NCBI GenBank assembly: GCA_050084515.1
Contig: CM114274.1
Location: forward strand, 29,946,001-30,010,000
DNA: 64,000 bases
Origin: Blasia pusilla
Taxonomy: Eukaryota; Marchantiophyta; Marchantiopsida; Blasiales
Direction: 5' to 3'
The notes below the pieces were generated by a model. That model was not told the origin of the DNA, made no database searches, and saw only the letters and a program-made list of their open reading frames with translations. Below, in pieces: positions 11,065 through 22,237 of this stretch; position 1 is the stretch's first letter; every line of letters starts with the position of its first letter. A program made the position numbers and the translations under genes.

Positions 11065-11640
11065 CTATGACGCCCTATGTCTGTAAGGATGATCAAGTGG
11101 GAGGAAACGTTGATGTCCAGTGTATTTCATGCTTCTCAAAGGTGTGGAATGCTCACCAGTAAAATTGGGGCCACATGTTGTACAAGCCAAATACCCCTTT
11201 GTTGCCTGAGCGGAAATCATGTTGTGGGTTGGATAATCTCCCAAAGTCAATACCAGTTGGGCTTTTAGCCTGAATGGGTTTGGTCTCCCAACCCGTTGCA
11301 CCACATCATGGATCCAAATGCCTTCGTACCACAAGCGCTTCAACTCATCCACAAGAGGAGCTATCCAAACGTCTATATTCCTAGAAAGAGTAGATTGTGA
11401 GCCCGGGATAAGCAAAACCAATATGACAAAAAACTTCTTAGTAGTCAACCACGGAGGGAGGTTGTAATTCAGCATGGTTCCAGGCCAGCAAGAATATACA
11501 TTTTTCTTGTCTCCGAATGGATTGACTCCATCGGTTGAGAGGCCAAGTCTCAAGATCCTTGTCTCTCTTGCAAACTCTAGCCATCTCCAATCGATGAATC
11601 TCCAATATGCCCTTGCAAGCCATCAATACTCTTGTTCTCG
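11065..11640 (-). pseudogene. CACTA TNP2 transposase core (Transposase_21)
   Basis: Transposase_21 hallmarks are clear: LEFARETRILRLGLSTDGVN (in frame from about 11640), NPFGDKK, a YNLPPWLT segment, ILVLLIPGSQS, DVWIAPLVDELKRLWYEGI, TLGDYPTHNMISAQATKGYL, CTTCGPN and RFLPLDHPYR. This is the catalytic region of the En/Spm-type transposase. The frame is open over 11065-11553 and extends upstream without ATG. The preceding N-terminal module is in another frame, so a frameshift near 11640 has broken the gene. Confidence 0.9.
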
Positions 11641-12326
11641 GCTGTCCAAGTTATCAACTTTGAAATATTTGGGCTCTTGTACATCCGTTTCAATCTAGGA
11701 ATGATTTCAAAATGTCGAAGTACCTTTGTAGGCTGCATGGACTTGCCCACATTCCTATACCTTTGTTGTCCACATACCAGGAAACTTGATCGATTTGCAT
11801 GCTCAACTCTGAAGAGCACATGGCCATCAGGGCAAGCATGAATGGAATTGTAATTCAATCCAAGACTTGACAATAATTTAGTTGCATTGTACTTATGGGC
11901 AGGAGCCATGTTCCCAATAGGCAAGACTGTTGTCTTCAAGAATGCAAGTAACCTTGAAACAAACACAACTAGGACACCATGATTCCCACAGACGTTCATC
12001 AACATGAGTACAAAGGCCAACTTTATACACTTAGAGCCATGGAACAGAGGCCTGCATGCATCAGCAACAGTTTCATGCGACCCAAACATCCAGCCCTGCT
12101 CGTCCTCTCCAGCCTCTTCGGCTGCATCATTGATATCTTCCATGCTCTCAACATCATCATAGAATGCATCAAGATCTTGGAAGATGTCATGGACCATTCG
12201 TTGCACATTAATCCCATGATCAACACTATCACCTTTAGCATCAACCCCATCATCACGGTTATTGTCTTCCAACTCCTCGAGTGTGGTACATGCCTCACCC
12301 GCATCTCGGGCATCGAGGTTGCCCAT
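11641..12326 (-). pseudogene. CACTA TNP2 transposase N-terminal region
   Basis: A 228-codon open stretch with an acidic leader (DINDAAEEAGEDEQGW), then the TNP2 N-terminal signature: DACRPLFHGSKCIKLAFVLM, LLSSLGLNYNSIHACPDGHV, FLVCGQQRYRN and KVLRHFEIIPRLKRMYKS. This region precedes Transposase_21 in all plant TNP2 proteins. It ends out of frame with the core near 11640. Domain order, strand and spacing make this one transposase gene running 12.6 to 9.2 kb. Confidence 0.88.
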
Positions 12327-12439
12327 TTCTTATCCCAAAAATTATGCATGTCTAGCCACATTGGCAATGTTTGATGCAGACCTCCACTCTTCATTAGACG
12401 AGTCGTGATCACCTAGAACTCCAGAAACTCTTTTTTCTG

Positions 12440-12690
12440 GATGTATTCTGTGTTTCTAAAGGTGAGTGAAAACATTCCGCAAGGCCACTGTGCGAGACCC
12501 ATTGCAAGCTACACAAGGACATCTCATCCGGTCACTCCTAAAGTGTCCCACTAGGACTTGCTTCCGATCCCAAAGTTTGGAATCACAAGCTCTGATCCGG
12601 TCTGGATGTTGTCATGTTACCCTGCTTATTCTAGGTTCAAAGCGGTGTGGAGGATTGCCTAGGGGTGAATGGTGATGAGCATATTGCCCC
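12440..12690 (-). pseudogene. Transposase-associated zinc-ribbon (Transpos_assoc) remnant
   Basis: The minus strand encodes RSDRMRCPCVACNGSRTV followed by LRNVFTHL and then a stop. The CPCVAC pair and the downstream HL match the small Cys/His domain that opens plant CACTA transposases (Transpos_assoc). A second Cys-His pair expected further on is not clear. It sits immediately upstream of the TNP2 N-terminus, so it is the first domain of the same transposase. Confidence 0.6.
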
Positions 12691-13071
12691 AAGTAGGGAG
12701 TGCTAGGTGGGACATCCATGAAACCCTAAAGATACCAAACTTCACTATCAACCATAAAAAAAATATGTTTATAAACTTATAGGTTGGTAACAAAAATGCG
12801 CGAGGTTGCTGATATTCCCCACCTTTATACAATTGATTGGCCAACTTGGAATGTAGTCACTACATGTGGACATATTCGAGCAACCTGGTATTCAGGAAAA
12901 ATCAGTGAGACGGAACCCACATTGAATACAAAAATACATGTCTTAGTACATGGTCTATGCACCACTTTCGCAACTATCCAATCTGGTGGAATATGTTTCT
13001 TCTTCATCTGTGGTTTGCCACTCATATGTAAGCTCCTCCATGTCTCCACAGATTTGGTTGATCCGATATGG

Positions 13072-13548
13072 CTATTTCACTGGCTTGTTTCCAATCAAGT
13101 CATGTGGACTACTTTCTACCAAGTGCCCCAATTCAATGGATTCTTTGACCCAGTTGTAATGAACTACATACATACCTTGAGATGAGACCCACAAATGAAT
13201 CAATATCTTTCCATGATGTCTATAGGTTTTGGAAAAGGATCGGCAAATCAAATGGGTGGTATTCCTATCCACTATGTCATCCACATGCCCACCACATTCT
13301 AGAATTTTTCTCTTCATCCATGTCAACCTCCATTGAGATATATTGTCAGGGACAAAAACTACCCTCACTCGACCAAACATGGTTGGATTTGGAGTGGGTG
13401 GCAGACCAGTTGGGAGTGGTTTCCCTTCCCTCACATTCTTCCAATACAATTTCTTTTCCCTCAGAATAGCCACCAAGCTTGATTTACTTTGGAATAGATT
13501 ATGGTCGTCAGGGTCATGCAATCTTCCATCCTGGATGGACAAGGACAA
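13072..13548 (-). pseudogene. BRCT-domain coding remnant inside the CACTA element
   Basis: A 158-codon frame. Residues ~52-140 look like a BRCT domain, the phosphopeptide-binding module of DNA-repair and chromatin proteins: VRVVFVPDNISQ (strand 1), KRKILECGGHVDD (helix 1), NTTHLICRSF (THLI signature), then VVHYNWVKESIELGHLVES, where the W of YNWVKESI is the conserved BRCT Trp. A LLGT-type transposase does not normally carry BRCT, so this is probably a captured host exon. It is in a different frame from the PHD segment upstream; an intron or frame change lies between. Confidence 0.7.
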
Positions 13549-13587
13549 CCAATCTATGTGGACATATTTAACACCCCGTTCATTTTT

Positions 13588-13914
13588 CTAGGAATTCATG
13601 ATGGTCCATCTAAAATTCTCTAAAACTCTTACCCAGTTCCTAGAAATGCCATGTGTGGCGTCACGGAGACAATCAATCTCTCTCCCACCCAATTTCACAA
13701 AGTTTGTCTTAAGCCGACACCATTCAACATAGGATAATTTAGGGGAGGCCATGATGCAGGCTACAATCCCTGCAAAAAGAGAGGTTGGCATCGTACCCAA
13801 TGCGCATCCGGGTGAGGTCTCATGACACAATAACACTTTAGAGACACCGCTACTTGGGAGTGGGGGAAGCTCAAAAATTCTTATTTTGGTATTGTGTTGC
13901 GAATGGTTTTCCAT
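13588..13914 (-). pseudogene. Open segment between PHD and BRCT remnants
   Basis: A 108-codon frame (IFELPPLPSSGVSKVLLCHE at the start, ending KLGGREIDCLRDATHGISRN and a short tail). I recognise no domain. Position and strand suggest it is an exon of the same captured gene as the PHD and BRCT segments, linking them. Confidence 0.3.
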
Positions 13915-14324
13915 GATGGACTACCTATCTCTAAAGCTATACTTGCATGATTGGATATGGCAATGGATGACGAATGAATACAAAATTCCACCTACAACCA
14001 GACACATCCTAATCAAGAGTCTTTTACAAACCACCACGATTAAATTTCCTTCTTCCATAACAAAAAAATTGCATAATGTTGATACAAAACCTGATATTAT
14101 ATAGTTTCGCAATTATGGCCGTTCGATCAAAATTTCAAAAGATTGGAACTCTCAAAATCAGAGGATAGGTAATGACGAGTCTCTATACGAAGTCATACCA
14201 CCTACATAGTAAGCATGTTTAGAGCCTTGACCCTCTTTACATCAGAAGTGGCTACCCTGCACTCTCCACCAAAATGCCACGGAATTTTGTTCAGACACGA
14301 ATCTCTCATCCGCCTACCTGAAAA

Positions 14325-14936
14325 TCAAATCCATGAAATATGATCTCTCAAAGGAGTCTGAAGTGTGGGATCAACTTTGTGCTGGTGGCAATAGAACCAC
14401 CACCTATCATCACCACATGTAGCATGCTCATATATAATCCGATCGCATGCATAACCCTTGCTCATAGCCTTCTTCACGCAAGTCCATGCAGTGGGGCAAC
14501 TAGGACAATAGACCATGTCCTCCCACAACTCCTCATCATGCTTATGGCATTCTGGGAAATAATGCATGGGGCAAGACTCCACTCTCGTAGGCAAACAAGT
14601 AAAGCAAAAAAACATCACACAAAAGGTATCTAGGCACTTTCTCACACGAACCCCAGAATCCTAGCTCTCTGCAAAATTCCCCTCTAGACCACACTTGGCA
14701 CACCTGGCCATTTTCTTCACACAATCCTGGCACAACCAGCTCCCCTCGTGGTTTGGTGGGAGGTTGACCCCTGGACAAGAGTTCTCTATAGCTCCCGCTG
14801 ATTCTGCAGTTGCATGGAAGTGTCTGGCACAAGGCCCGTCGCAAACAACCAGGTCTTCCCCATCATTACAGATTGCACAAATATGGGTTGCCTTCTGTAG
14901 AACCTGGAGTGCACTATATGGCGCATAAGTGCTCAC
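14325..14936 (-). pseudogene. PHD-finger coding remnant (EDM2-like finger arrangement), one nonsense codon
   Basis: The frame runs through CAICNDGEDLVVCDGPC with ARHFH, then C, WLCQDCVKKM: a complete C4HC3 PHD finger. It is followed by CAKCGLEGNF, a stop (TAG at 14661-14663), and in the same frame KCLDTFCVMFFCFTCLP, CPMHYFP, a CHKH pair, VYCPSCPTAW and FYCHQHKVDP, a second and third Cys/His cluster. PHD fingers read histone tails; a PHD followed by atypical Cys-rich fingers resembles plant EDM2-type chromatin proteins. It is decayed and lies upstream of BRCT and TNP2 on the same strand inside the CACTA boundaries. Likeliest explanation: capture of host exons; alternatively an unusual CACTA-encoded chromatin module. 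Confidence 0.75.
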
Positions 14937-16600
14937 CTTGGGGGTTTTCTTGGCCTGGTATTTCGGGCGCGCTATCCTTGTATGTTGGTTACTTCTACAT
15001 TTTGAGACAAAAGATAATAAGATTACTATTAGGTGTAGAAATTCAATGGATCTTGAATGTCCATGATTCAGGCATGGAAAAAAAAGCTAAAAAATGGATG
15101 TCAATGGATGTGGAAGTTATCTATAGCCTTCAAAATACTCGGATTTCCAATAGTCAATCCTTTGGTACCTATACATAAAACAAGTTAAAGTTAAGTAGCA
15201 TAAGAAGCAATTGTTTCTACAAAAATCATTACTTCTTATTAATTATTTGGTTGCATACATCCCCGTAATAGCGTCTTTTGTCGTCCAAGGTCAAGAGTGT
15301 ACACACACCATGCCCCCTCAAAATAAGCCCAATTCCATCAATGAAGAAAAATAACGGTGACTCAATCAATGACTTGCAAAACTAGATCCTCATATTGTCT
15401 TCATGTTTACAATTACAAATGTTATCCGTCTGCCATATGAAAGGCCTCAAGTTAGGCTACAGATCTGACTCGTTGCCATACTGCAGCATCACGACATATG
15501 TTTAGGAAACATATGCAAACTTTCCCAGAAATTGTTCTACGACTTGAGTGAATGCATACTAAATCCCCCGAGGTTACAACTTCCCAATTATTACAATACT
15601 CAAGAATAACCTCTACCGTGTGGCCACCAATAGAAAGCGCATATTCAAGGATGGCTCATGCCTTCCTTACAATGGGATGATCCTCCCCAAGGAGAATCCC
15701 CCCTGCATCATGATAGATATGAAGAGTGACTTTGCGGGTGACCCCAAGCATTAGCCATGCTAATAGTGCTCCTCTAACTTCCCTCCACATAACAATGTCT
15801 ACAAATTGTACATACATGTGGCGATCTTCTAAGCGGAACAGCCAATTCCTAGTCTGCCTTTGTCGCCTATTTGGGGTCCAATGACGGTCAGAGTAAGCAT
15901 AAAACTAACAAATGTTTGCCCTTGCAGATTCTGGGAGGGCAAGAATACGGTCCAAGAGACTAGTAGGCCTGCTCATGGTAAAGATCTTGACCTTCACTTC
16001 AAAAGGAAGGATCCTTAAGTTGGACAAAAAGTACCATGAGTCGTTTTGAACCATTGGTTGGAACAAAACACCCGCCATCACTTTGATATATGCCATTTTG
16101 AGACATGAAGGATGCTATATTCATAAGACTTCTCTCTCTATGGTGCACAAGGCTACAACTGCCCGGTATTCAATGACAACAAAACTTCTCTCTCCATTCA
16201 AGTGAATACCCTAAATATTTACTTAAGTACAAAAGAGCAGTTCAAAACTAAGTATACAAAGAAGTCACCATACAGATCGTCCACCTCTCCCTCAAGTATC
16301 CACGTATGGATCTTTTCATGGATTTCCTGACAAGGGATCTCTGATATTGAGGAGGGATTGTTTCTGTACGGGAGATTTTTGTTATTGCACTATACGACGC
16401 ATATGTCCATTAAGATATCCATGAAGTTCCTACGAAAAAATACCATGAATTTCAATCAGATTTCATACCTTTATAACCGCGCCTAGGGAAAACATAGCTT
16501 CCAGATTTTTATACCTGCTTACTGTCTCCTTCAAAGCTCTACCAGCCACCAACGATTATAACACTTGAATCTCTGCACCAATACTTTATGGTCAGCACTC
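14937..16600. other. Decayed sequence upstream of the PHD remnant
   Basis: No intact gene. On the minus strand about 15440-16096 there are protein-like fragments, including a 63-codon frame from 16096 (WYFLSNLRILPFEVKVKIFT) and RNWLFRLEDRHMYVQFVDIV in another frame. They may be further exons of the captured PHD/BRCT gene, but nothing diagnostic is present. Confidence 0.35.
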
Positions 16601-16604
16601 ACAC

Positions 16605-16716
<112 letters not shown>

Positions 16717-16719
16717 CCA

Positions 16720-17226
16720 TTAAGTAGTGTCTGTCGTAGCCTTGCAACCACCATAGACCCCACGCCCTGGTTGGACGGTGCTTATTGGTGGGATGGGTGT
16801 AGAGAGAGAAGCAAGTGAAGAGGGTACCATATGAGAGGAGAGAGACACTCTCATATAGTGTGAGTGCTGACCAAAGAACGTGTTTGTGCGGAGCTTCCAA
16901 GTGTCATCCAAGAAACTCTTCACCACACCATCTACTTTACTTGATTGGGATCCCCAATAGACATTACTTACAAGTGCAACAACTTTTGGCAATGAATCAA
17001 GGCGACTGAATGTGTTGAACCAAGCTAGTGCTACCAGCTTAGCAATATCATCATATGCTCTTGCTCTGTGTGTTGTGAATTTTGCGTAGGAGACCAAGTA
17101 ATGACCAGAGGTTTCATCCCCATCATCACACAAGGTGCTAGGATTAATATTCGCTTGTGGTATCAGCACTGCTCTGGTAGCACTTATATCCTTTGAAGTT
17201 TGGAAGGCTCTTGCAAAAGAGGTCAT
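16720..17226 (-). other. Unrecognised 168-codon minus-strand open frame
   Basis: This frame has balanced composition (GHYLVSYAKFTTHRARAYDD, IAKLVALAWFNTFSRLDSLP, then KVVALVSNVYWGSQSSKVDG) and is on the same strand as, and upstream of, the PHD/BRCT remnants. It could be the first exon of that captured gene or of an unrelated remnant. No domain, signal peptide or membrane segment is recognised, and no known family is proposed. Confidence 0.25.
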
Positions 17227-17377
17227 TAGGGTCCAACCTTGTAATGGCTTCCAAATGCTGAAGGAATGTGATCAGGCTCTACATTATCTCTTGACCGGAG
17301 CTCTCCATTATCTCTTCACTATATCACTATTGCTGAATTAGAAGGGTTGGTACCTGATTTCGTCGTATAAACTTCCA

Positions 17378-17380
<3 letters not shown>

Positions 17381-17416
<36 letters not shown>
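17381..17416. repeat. (GA)n microsatellite, about 18 units
   Basis: A second pure GA run, about 670 bp from the first, also within the CACTA element. Confidence 0.97.
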
Positions 17417-17419
<3 letters not shown>

Positions 17420-18540
17420 AGATAGATGAATACATGGATATTCACCTATCGGGCGCACATCAATGGTAATGTGAGAGCAATGCAGCTTCGTTAAAAAGAT
17501 AGTACCCAAGAAAAATTCAATGCGGCTTCTCCAAAATAGGAATACAGCAAGACCTTACTCTTTTCTCTCATGTTGGATTTCAAGCAACACCATGATCTCA
17601 TAGCAACGATTTAGCAAAGCGGCTTGGTGGAATCTCTACCTTATGAGTTTTGCAGACTTTCTCTCTCCCAATGTGTGTAGTCGCAGGCCACCTTTGAACC
17701 AAGAGCTACACCCGAAATGATGGAGCTACATCCGGAATGAAAAGATTAGCTACAAAAGCCGAACAAACTTGATTTTTGAAAGGAAATGAAATTCAGAGCA
17801 AGATGATTGTAGAGCAAGGGCGCGTCTCCTAAATGCTTCATTGCAAGACGTTCTTCTCTATCATTATAAATTTCAATCATTGCGGCTTCGTGAAGGCTCT
17901 ACTTGATGGGTTTTGCACACTTTCTCTCCCCCATTGTGTGCAGTCGACGCCCTCCTATGAAGCTTTCCCTAAATGCAGTTGTAGTTGAAAATAAATATCC
18001 ACATTGAACTAGGAGCAAACCGGCTGCAGCTTCCACTATCGGGCTATCCGAGCTGCAATTTCACAAAGTCTTTGCAAAAATTGTCTCCAAACATCCGTAC
18101 CCTTGGATGTAGTAGCAAAGTGAGTGAAGATTGTATCACTCATTCTACACGCATTTTTCAAGAGAGAAGATGGAAGAGCCCGAGTGGAAAAGGTTTGAAC
18201 GTTGAAAGACGAATGAGGGCTTAACGCGGGCAAGGAAGGAGGGCTTAGCGCACCGGGTGGGGAAGGCAAATAAGGCTAGAATGAAAAAACAACGAACGAG
18301 GGCTTAATGCGGGTTGGAAGTTTAGGGTTTTGTAAGCCATCTCTAGTTTTATCGGATTTTTGTCATTTTTGCAAGATATAGTGCGACCAATATGATATAT
18401 TCCATGAAATTTTTTGGAAGTACTAATTAAAAAAAATCTTCATTTTGTTCATTATATTTTTATACAAGTATATGCCAAGTAACTTGAGATAACTTGCTTC
18501 CTATTAAAAAAGTATTATTTTTCATGAGAATAAAAAAGTA
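17417..18540. other. CACTA 5' non-coding region
   Basis: No recognisable gene. Two near-duplicate phrases occur: TGCGGCTTC followed by TTGATGGGTTTTGC-like text near 17880-17945, and a related version near 17520-17660, suggesting a diverged internal duplication. Confidence 0.35.
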
Positions 18541-18679
18541 TTTAAATATGACTCTACAACCATATGAGTAATTCATGAGTCACTAGGAGGGTTTCAGAGT
18601 AACTAAGAGTAGTTAAAATGACTCTAAGTAACACGAGTAACAACGATATAGGTTAAAAATGATCCCTTTTCTACTTGTG
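18541..18679 (-). mobile_element. Right terminus of the CACTA element
   Basis: Read on the minus strand the edge begins CACAAGTAGAAAAGGGATCA, which matches the CAC-A/T-AGTAGAAAA pattern of plant CACTA terminal inverted repeats. It is followed by GTTACTC, GAGTCAT and TTACTCT subterminal motifs resembling those at 5150-5640. The adjacent three bases (ACA) would be the target duplication. I find no equal CACTA-type end on the left; the left terminus is eroded or deleted near 5.1 kb. Confidence 0.6.
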
Positions 18680-18719
18680 ACAATTATGTTGTGAATCGCA
18701 AAGGAATGCATATATGCAT

Positions 18720-19033
18720 GGTTGCACAAAACTAGATAAGTTCGTTCCTAGGATGGACATGGATGGACAAGTTGGACATGTCTACGTACGTGGATTGCGA
18801 AAAATGGGATCCACACTTATAGTTCTTGATGGAAGGCAAGGACAAGGTGAGCAAGGCAATAAAGGGGGAGGGAGTGGAGGCGAGAGGAGGAAGAAAAAAT
18901 AAAGTACGATCACAAAGAGAAGTAGGGGGATGATAAAGAAGATGGAGATGGGGATCATGGGGTCCACATGGACAAGTCCTTCTATGAGATGGACATAATC
19001 CCATGGACACGGACTTTGTCCTTATGTAGCCTT
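18720..19033 (+). mobile_element. Inverted-repeat element, family A, copy 1
   Basis: Begins GGTTGCACAAAACTAG and ends with GGACTTTGTCC followed by a degenerate AGCCTTGCAC, so the two ends are roughly inverted. It aligns along its full length with 58085-58367 (shared CCACACTTATA, GGAGGGAGTGGAGG, GACACGGACTTTGTCC). No coding capacity. Size (~310 bp), terminal inverted repeats and copy number are those of a MITE-like non-autonomous DNA element. It sits 40 bp outside the CACTA right end. Confidence 0.7.
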
Positions 19034-21338
19034 GCACATATCAAAGCAATAATTCATGAATATTTTTTAAAATATTCTTTCTTTATATATATTGAGTAAG
19101 CTAAAATTTTATCAACATCGATCCTAGAATGAGGCAAAAAGATATTTTTTCATTTGCCCTAATAGGCCCTCCCATGCTTAGAGTTGCACTCACCATCTTT
19201 TTGATCTGGTAATTCAACCTTTTTTCGATCAAGGTAGCCCTGAAGTGATCTTTGGCTCCCAATCTTTCATGGAGTGTGGGATATGAAAAACTATACAGAT
19301 TCCTTACATGCCATTGTAAGATTAGCCCAAGGGAAAAGACATCACAAAACTCCGTGAACGATCAGTCTTCCGAAATGGTTTAAGCATTGATATGCAAAAA
19401 ATGATGTTTTGCTAGCTCTAGAGCTATGTTCGGACCAAGATTAGATTTCAAATGGGGGTATCAAATCAAACCAACTCATCGTGCTTGCTCAAATTTTTTT
19501 GCAACCCAAGATTGATGATCCCAACTGACACTAAAGTCGTTTGTGGGATCAAAGAGAAACTACTTGGTAATTAGATATCCCCATCCGGGAAGTGTAACAA
19601 ATGTTATTGATCATGGAGATCCCTGTGCATCCAATCATGGTGATCAAAATAAGTAAGAGTCTCAAATGCAAGAAGGGCGACAGCAATGTCAACCCTTCTC
19701 ATTATGAAAATCTTACATTGCTCAAAATGAGGTTATCAAGCCAAATCCTCTAATCATAACCATATGGGCTATCACAAAGTTTCAATATTAGAATATGGCT
19801 ATGGGTTGTGTTGCAATAGATCTCTTGATACACTCGTTTTTATAATGTTATTCCAGAAAGTGTAACTTTAAGAAGTGTTATTCTAGAGAAGGTAACAAGT
19901 AAATATTAATATATTACAATTATTTAGATTTTCCTATGGGAATTGAAAGATTGAACGTCCACTATAATCTTTTCTAATTTTAAATATACACAAAGACATT
20001 TTGTGCATCTAAACTACAGTATGAAAAATTCATCACATGGCCACACATCCAATGGAAAGTTCTCTTAGATTCTAGATGAATTTTGGTAACATGGATTGAA
20101 GAGGAAAATTATAAACATGGATTGAATAGGAAAATTTTGACATGTCATGTAAAAAAAATTTTGTTATACAATTTTCCAATATATGTATTGGATTTTCCAC
20201 TCTTACTTTAAATTTTACACTAGCACTTCATGGTATCCCTAATCAATACTTTGAAATAAAATTGGGGGATACAAATGTCAAACCAAGATGAAACACTAAA
20301 AATTTCATCGAGTGTATAGATGTTAGGAATGGTATTTTGCTCTTAAGATGACTTAACAAATTAAGAGCAAAATTATCAACAAAATAATGTGAATAAATTA
20401 TTGAAATAAAATTTTATTTTGAAGGTTTTTTAAAGAACTTTTAAAATAAAAACTCGCCTAGTGTGTCCTTGCACTCATAGTAGAGCTTCTATGGACCATG
20501 AACCTCGAGATAACTCGAAATACTGTAGTACACTACTATTGCGACTCCCCAACTATGTTTACTACTCATAGATGACGAGAAAACTTGCCTTTCAAGGACC
20601 TGCATGTTGTTACTCTTGTAATAGGTAGAATTACACATACATAAGCAATAATCTTCATCTTGTCTTATATTCTATTTACTTTAATAAGGCTAACTCTAAG
20701 AGTGTTCTTGACATCATGCCTAGGAACATAGAATATACAAGTCTGAATAGCTTGTACACAATTCCCTTGTGTTTTGGAGAACATGTAGCGTGTGCTATCA
20801 CAAACACCAATTAAAATAGCATGAAGAGATGTAGAGGCCACCTAAACATCCAATTCTTCGAATTTTGGTAGGTCCATTGGTGTTAGGCAATGTGAAATGC
20901 GTGAGGAAGACTTTTCGAGAGAAGAAAAAGTGCACTAGGAATAATCAATGAATCATTGCACTAGAAATAGTACAAAACCAAATGTATAATGTAGAAGTTT
21001 CTCTTGGTTGGATAAGAAGCAATGGGACCTCTTCATGCGGAAGAGGTCTTATGTCCTAGAGTCCTTCTTCATATTTGGATTTTTATTTCTATATTGTTGA
21101 AAATTTTCTTCTTCTTTACTTTTGATGCATTTCCTTCTTTGTTACTCAAATAATGGCTTGGAATGGAGAGATGCCAAGAATGAGAAAAATCAGTCAGCTT
21201 TTTTAGCCAATTGGGATGGAGTTTTCTAAGTTCGCTTCATTCCCCTTGTTTTCTTACTTGGGAGTAATGAGGACTAGTAAGATGCCCACGCGATGATATC
21301 ACATCTTAGTTTTCCAACAGGTAGAGTTCTACCGCGTT
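19034..21338. other. AT-rich intergenic region
   Basis: No gene recognised. Contains a perfect 12-bp inverted repeat at 20335-20372 (TTTTGCTCTTAA and its complement with a 14-nt loop). Numerous short A/T runs. Confidence 0.5.
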
Positions 21339-21603
21339 GGGTCAACAATCACCTGATAACCTGTGCACGTAGCTATAGATTACTGCTAGGATGGCGATTT
21401 TTGGGAAAAGATCCTTTTGGCTCTTCCCAAGGCTATAAGAGAGGGAGAGATTGCACATCTTTCCGTAAGTTCCGAAGCCATCTTTCTCATGTTGAGCCTT
21501 AGGAGCACCTCTCTTGCATGTGTGTGTATAGGAACTAGGGTACTAGCATTCAGATTCCCTCATAGCATAGGGTGGATATGGCTCGATACGCTGATGTAGA
21601 TCC
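21339..21603 (+). repeat. Dispersed repeat, family B, copy 1
   Basis: Shares GATCCTTTTGGCTCTTCCCA, CATCTTTCTCATGTTG, AGCACCTCTCTT and GCATAGGGTGGA with the inverted copy at 58872-59110, and the second half with 21921-22237. It contains a short GTGTGTGT seed near 21519-21527 where copy 2 has a long TG tract. Non-coding; nature (non-autonomous transposon or other) unknown. Confidence 0.65.
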
Positions 21604-21920
21604 AATAGTGGATTTTTAGTCCTCGTGAGTATTTTTCACCCTGATTTTACATGAGAAAGATATCAGGGGTCATGGGGATTTTTTGTTTGCAGGCAAGCAA
21701 GCAAGTTGCCATGGTGGGGAGCCCTTGGAGACGCGTACGTAGTGTTGGTTGTCGCTTTATTTTTTTTGAAGGTTGTGCGCGGAAGCGCTATCTTTTTTTC
21801 TCAGATTTTGTTGGTGCGGGTTGATGGGGGACAGCGGCAAAGTGTATCGGATAGTGGGGCGACGAGTGTTTGCGAGTGTCGTCGACGAGTGAGCGACAAG
21901 TGTCAGGAAATTCGGGAAGA

Positions 21921-22237
<317 letters not shown>

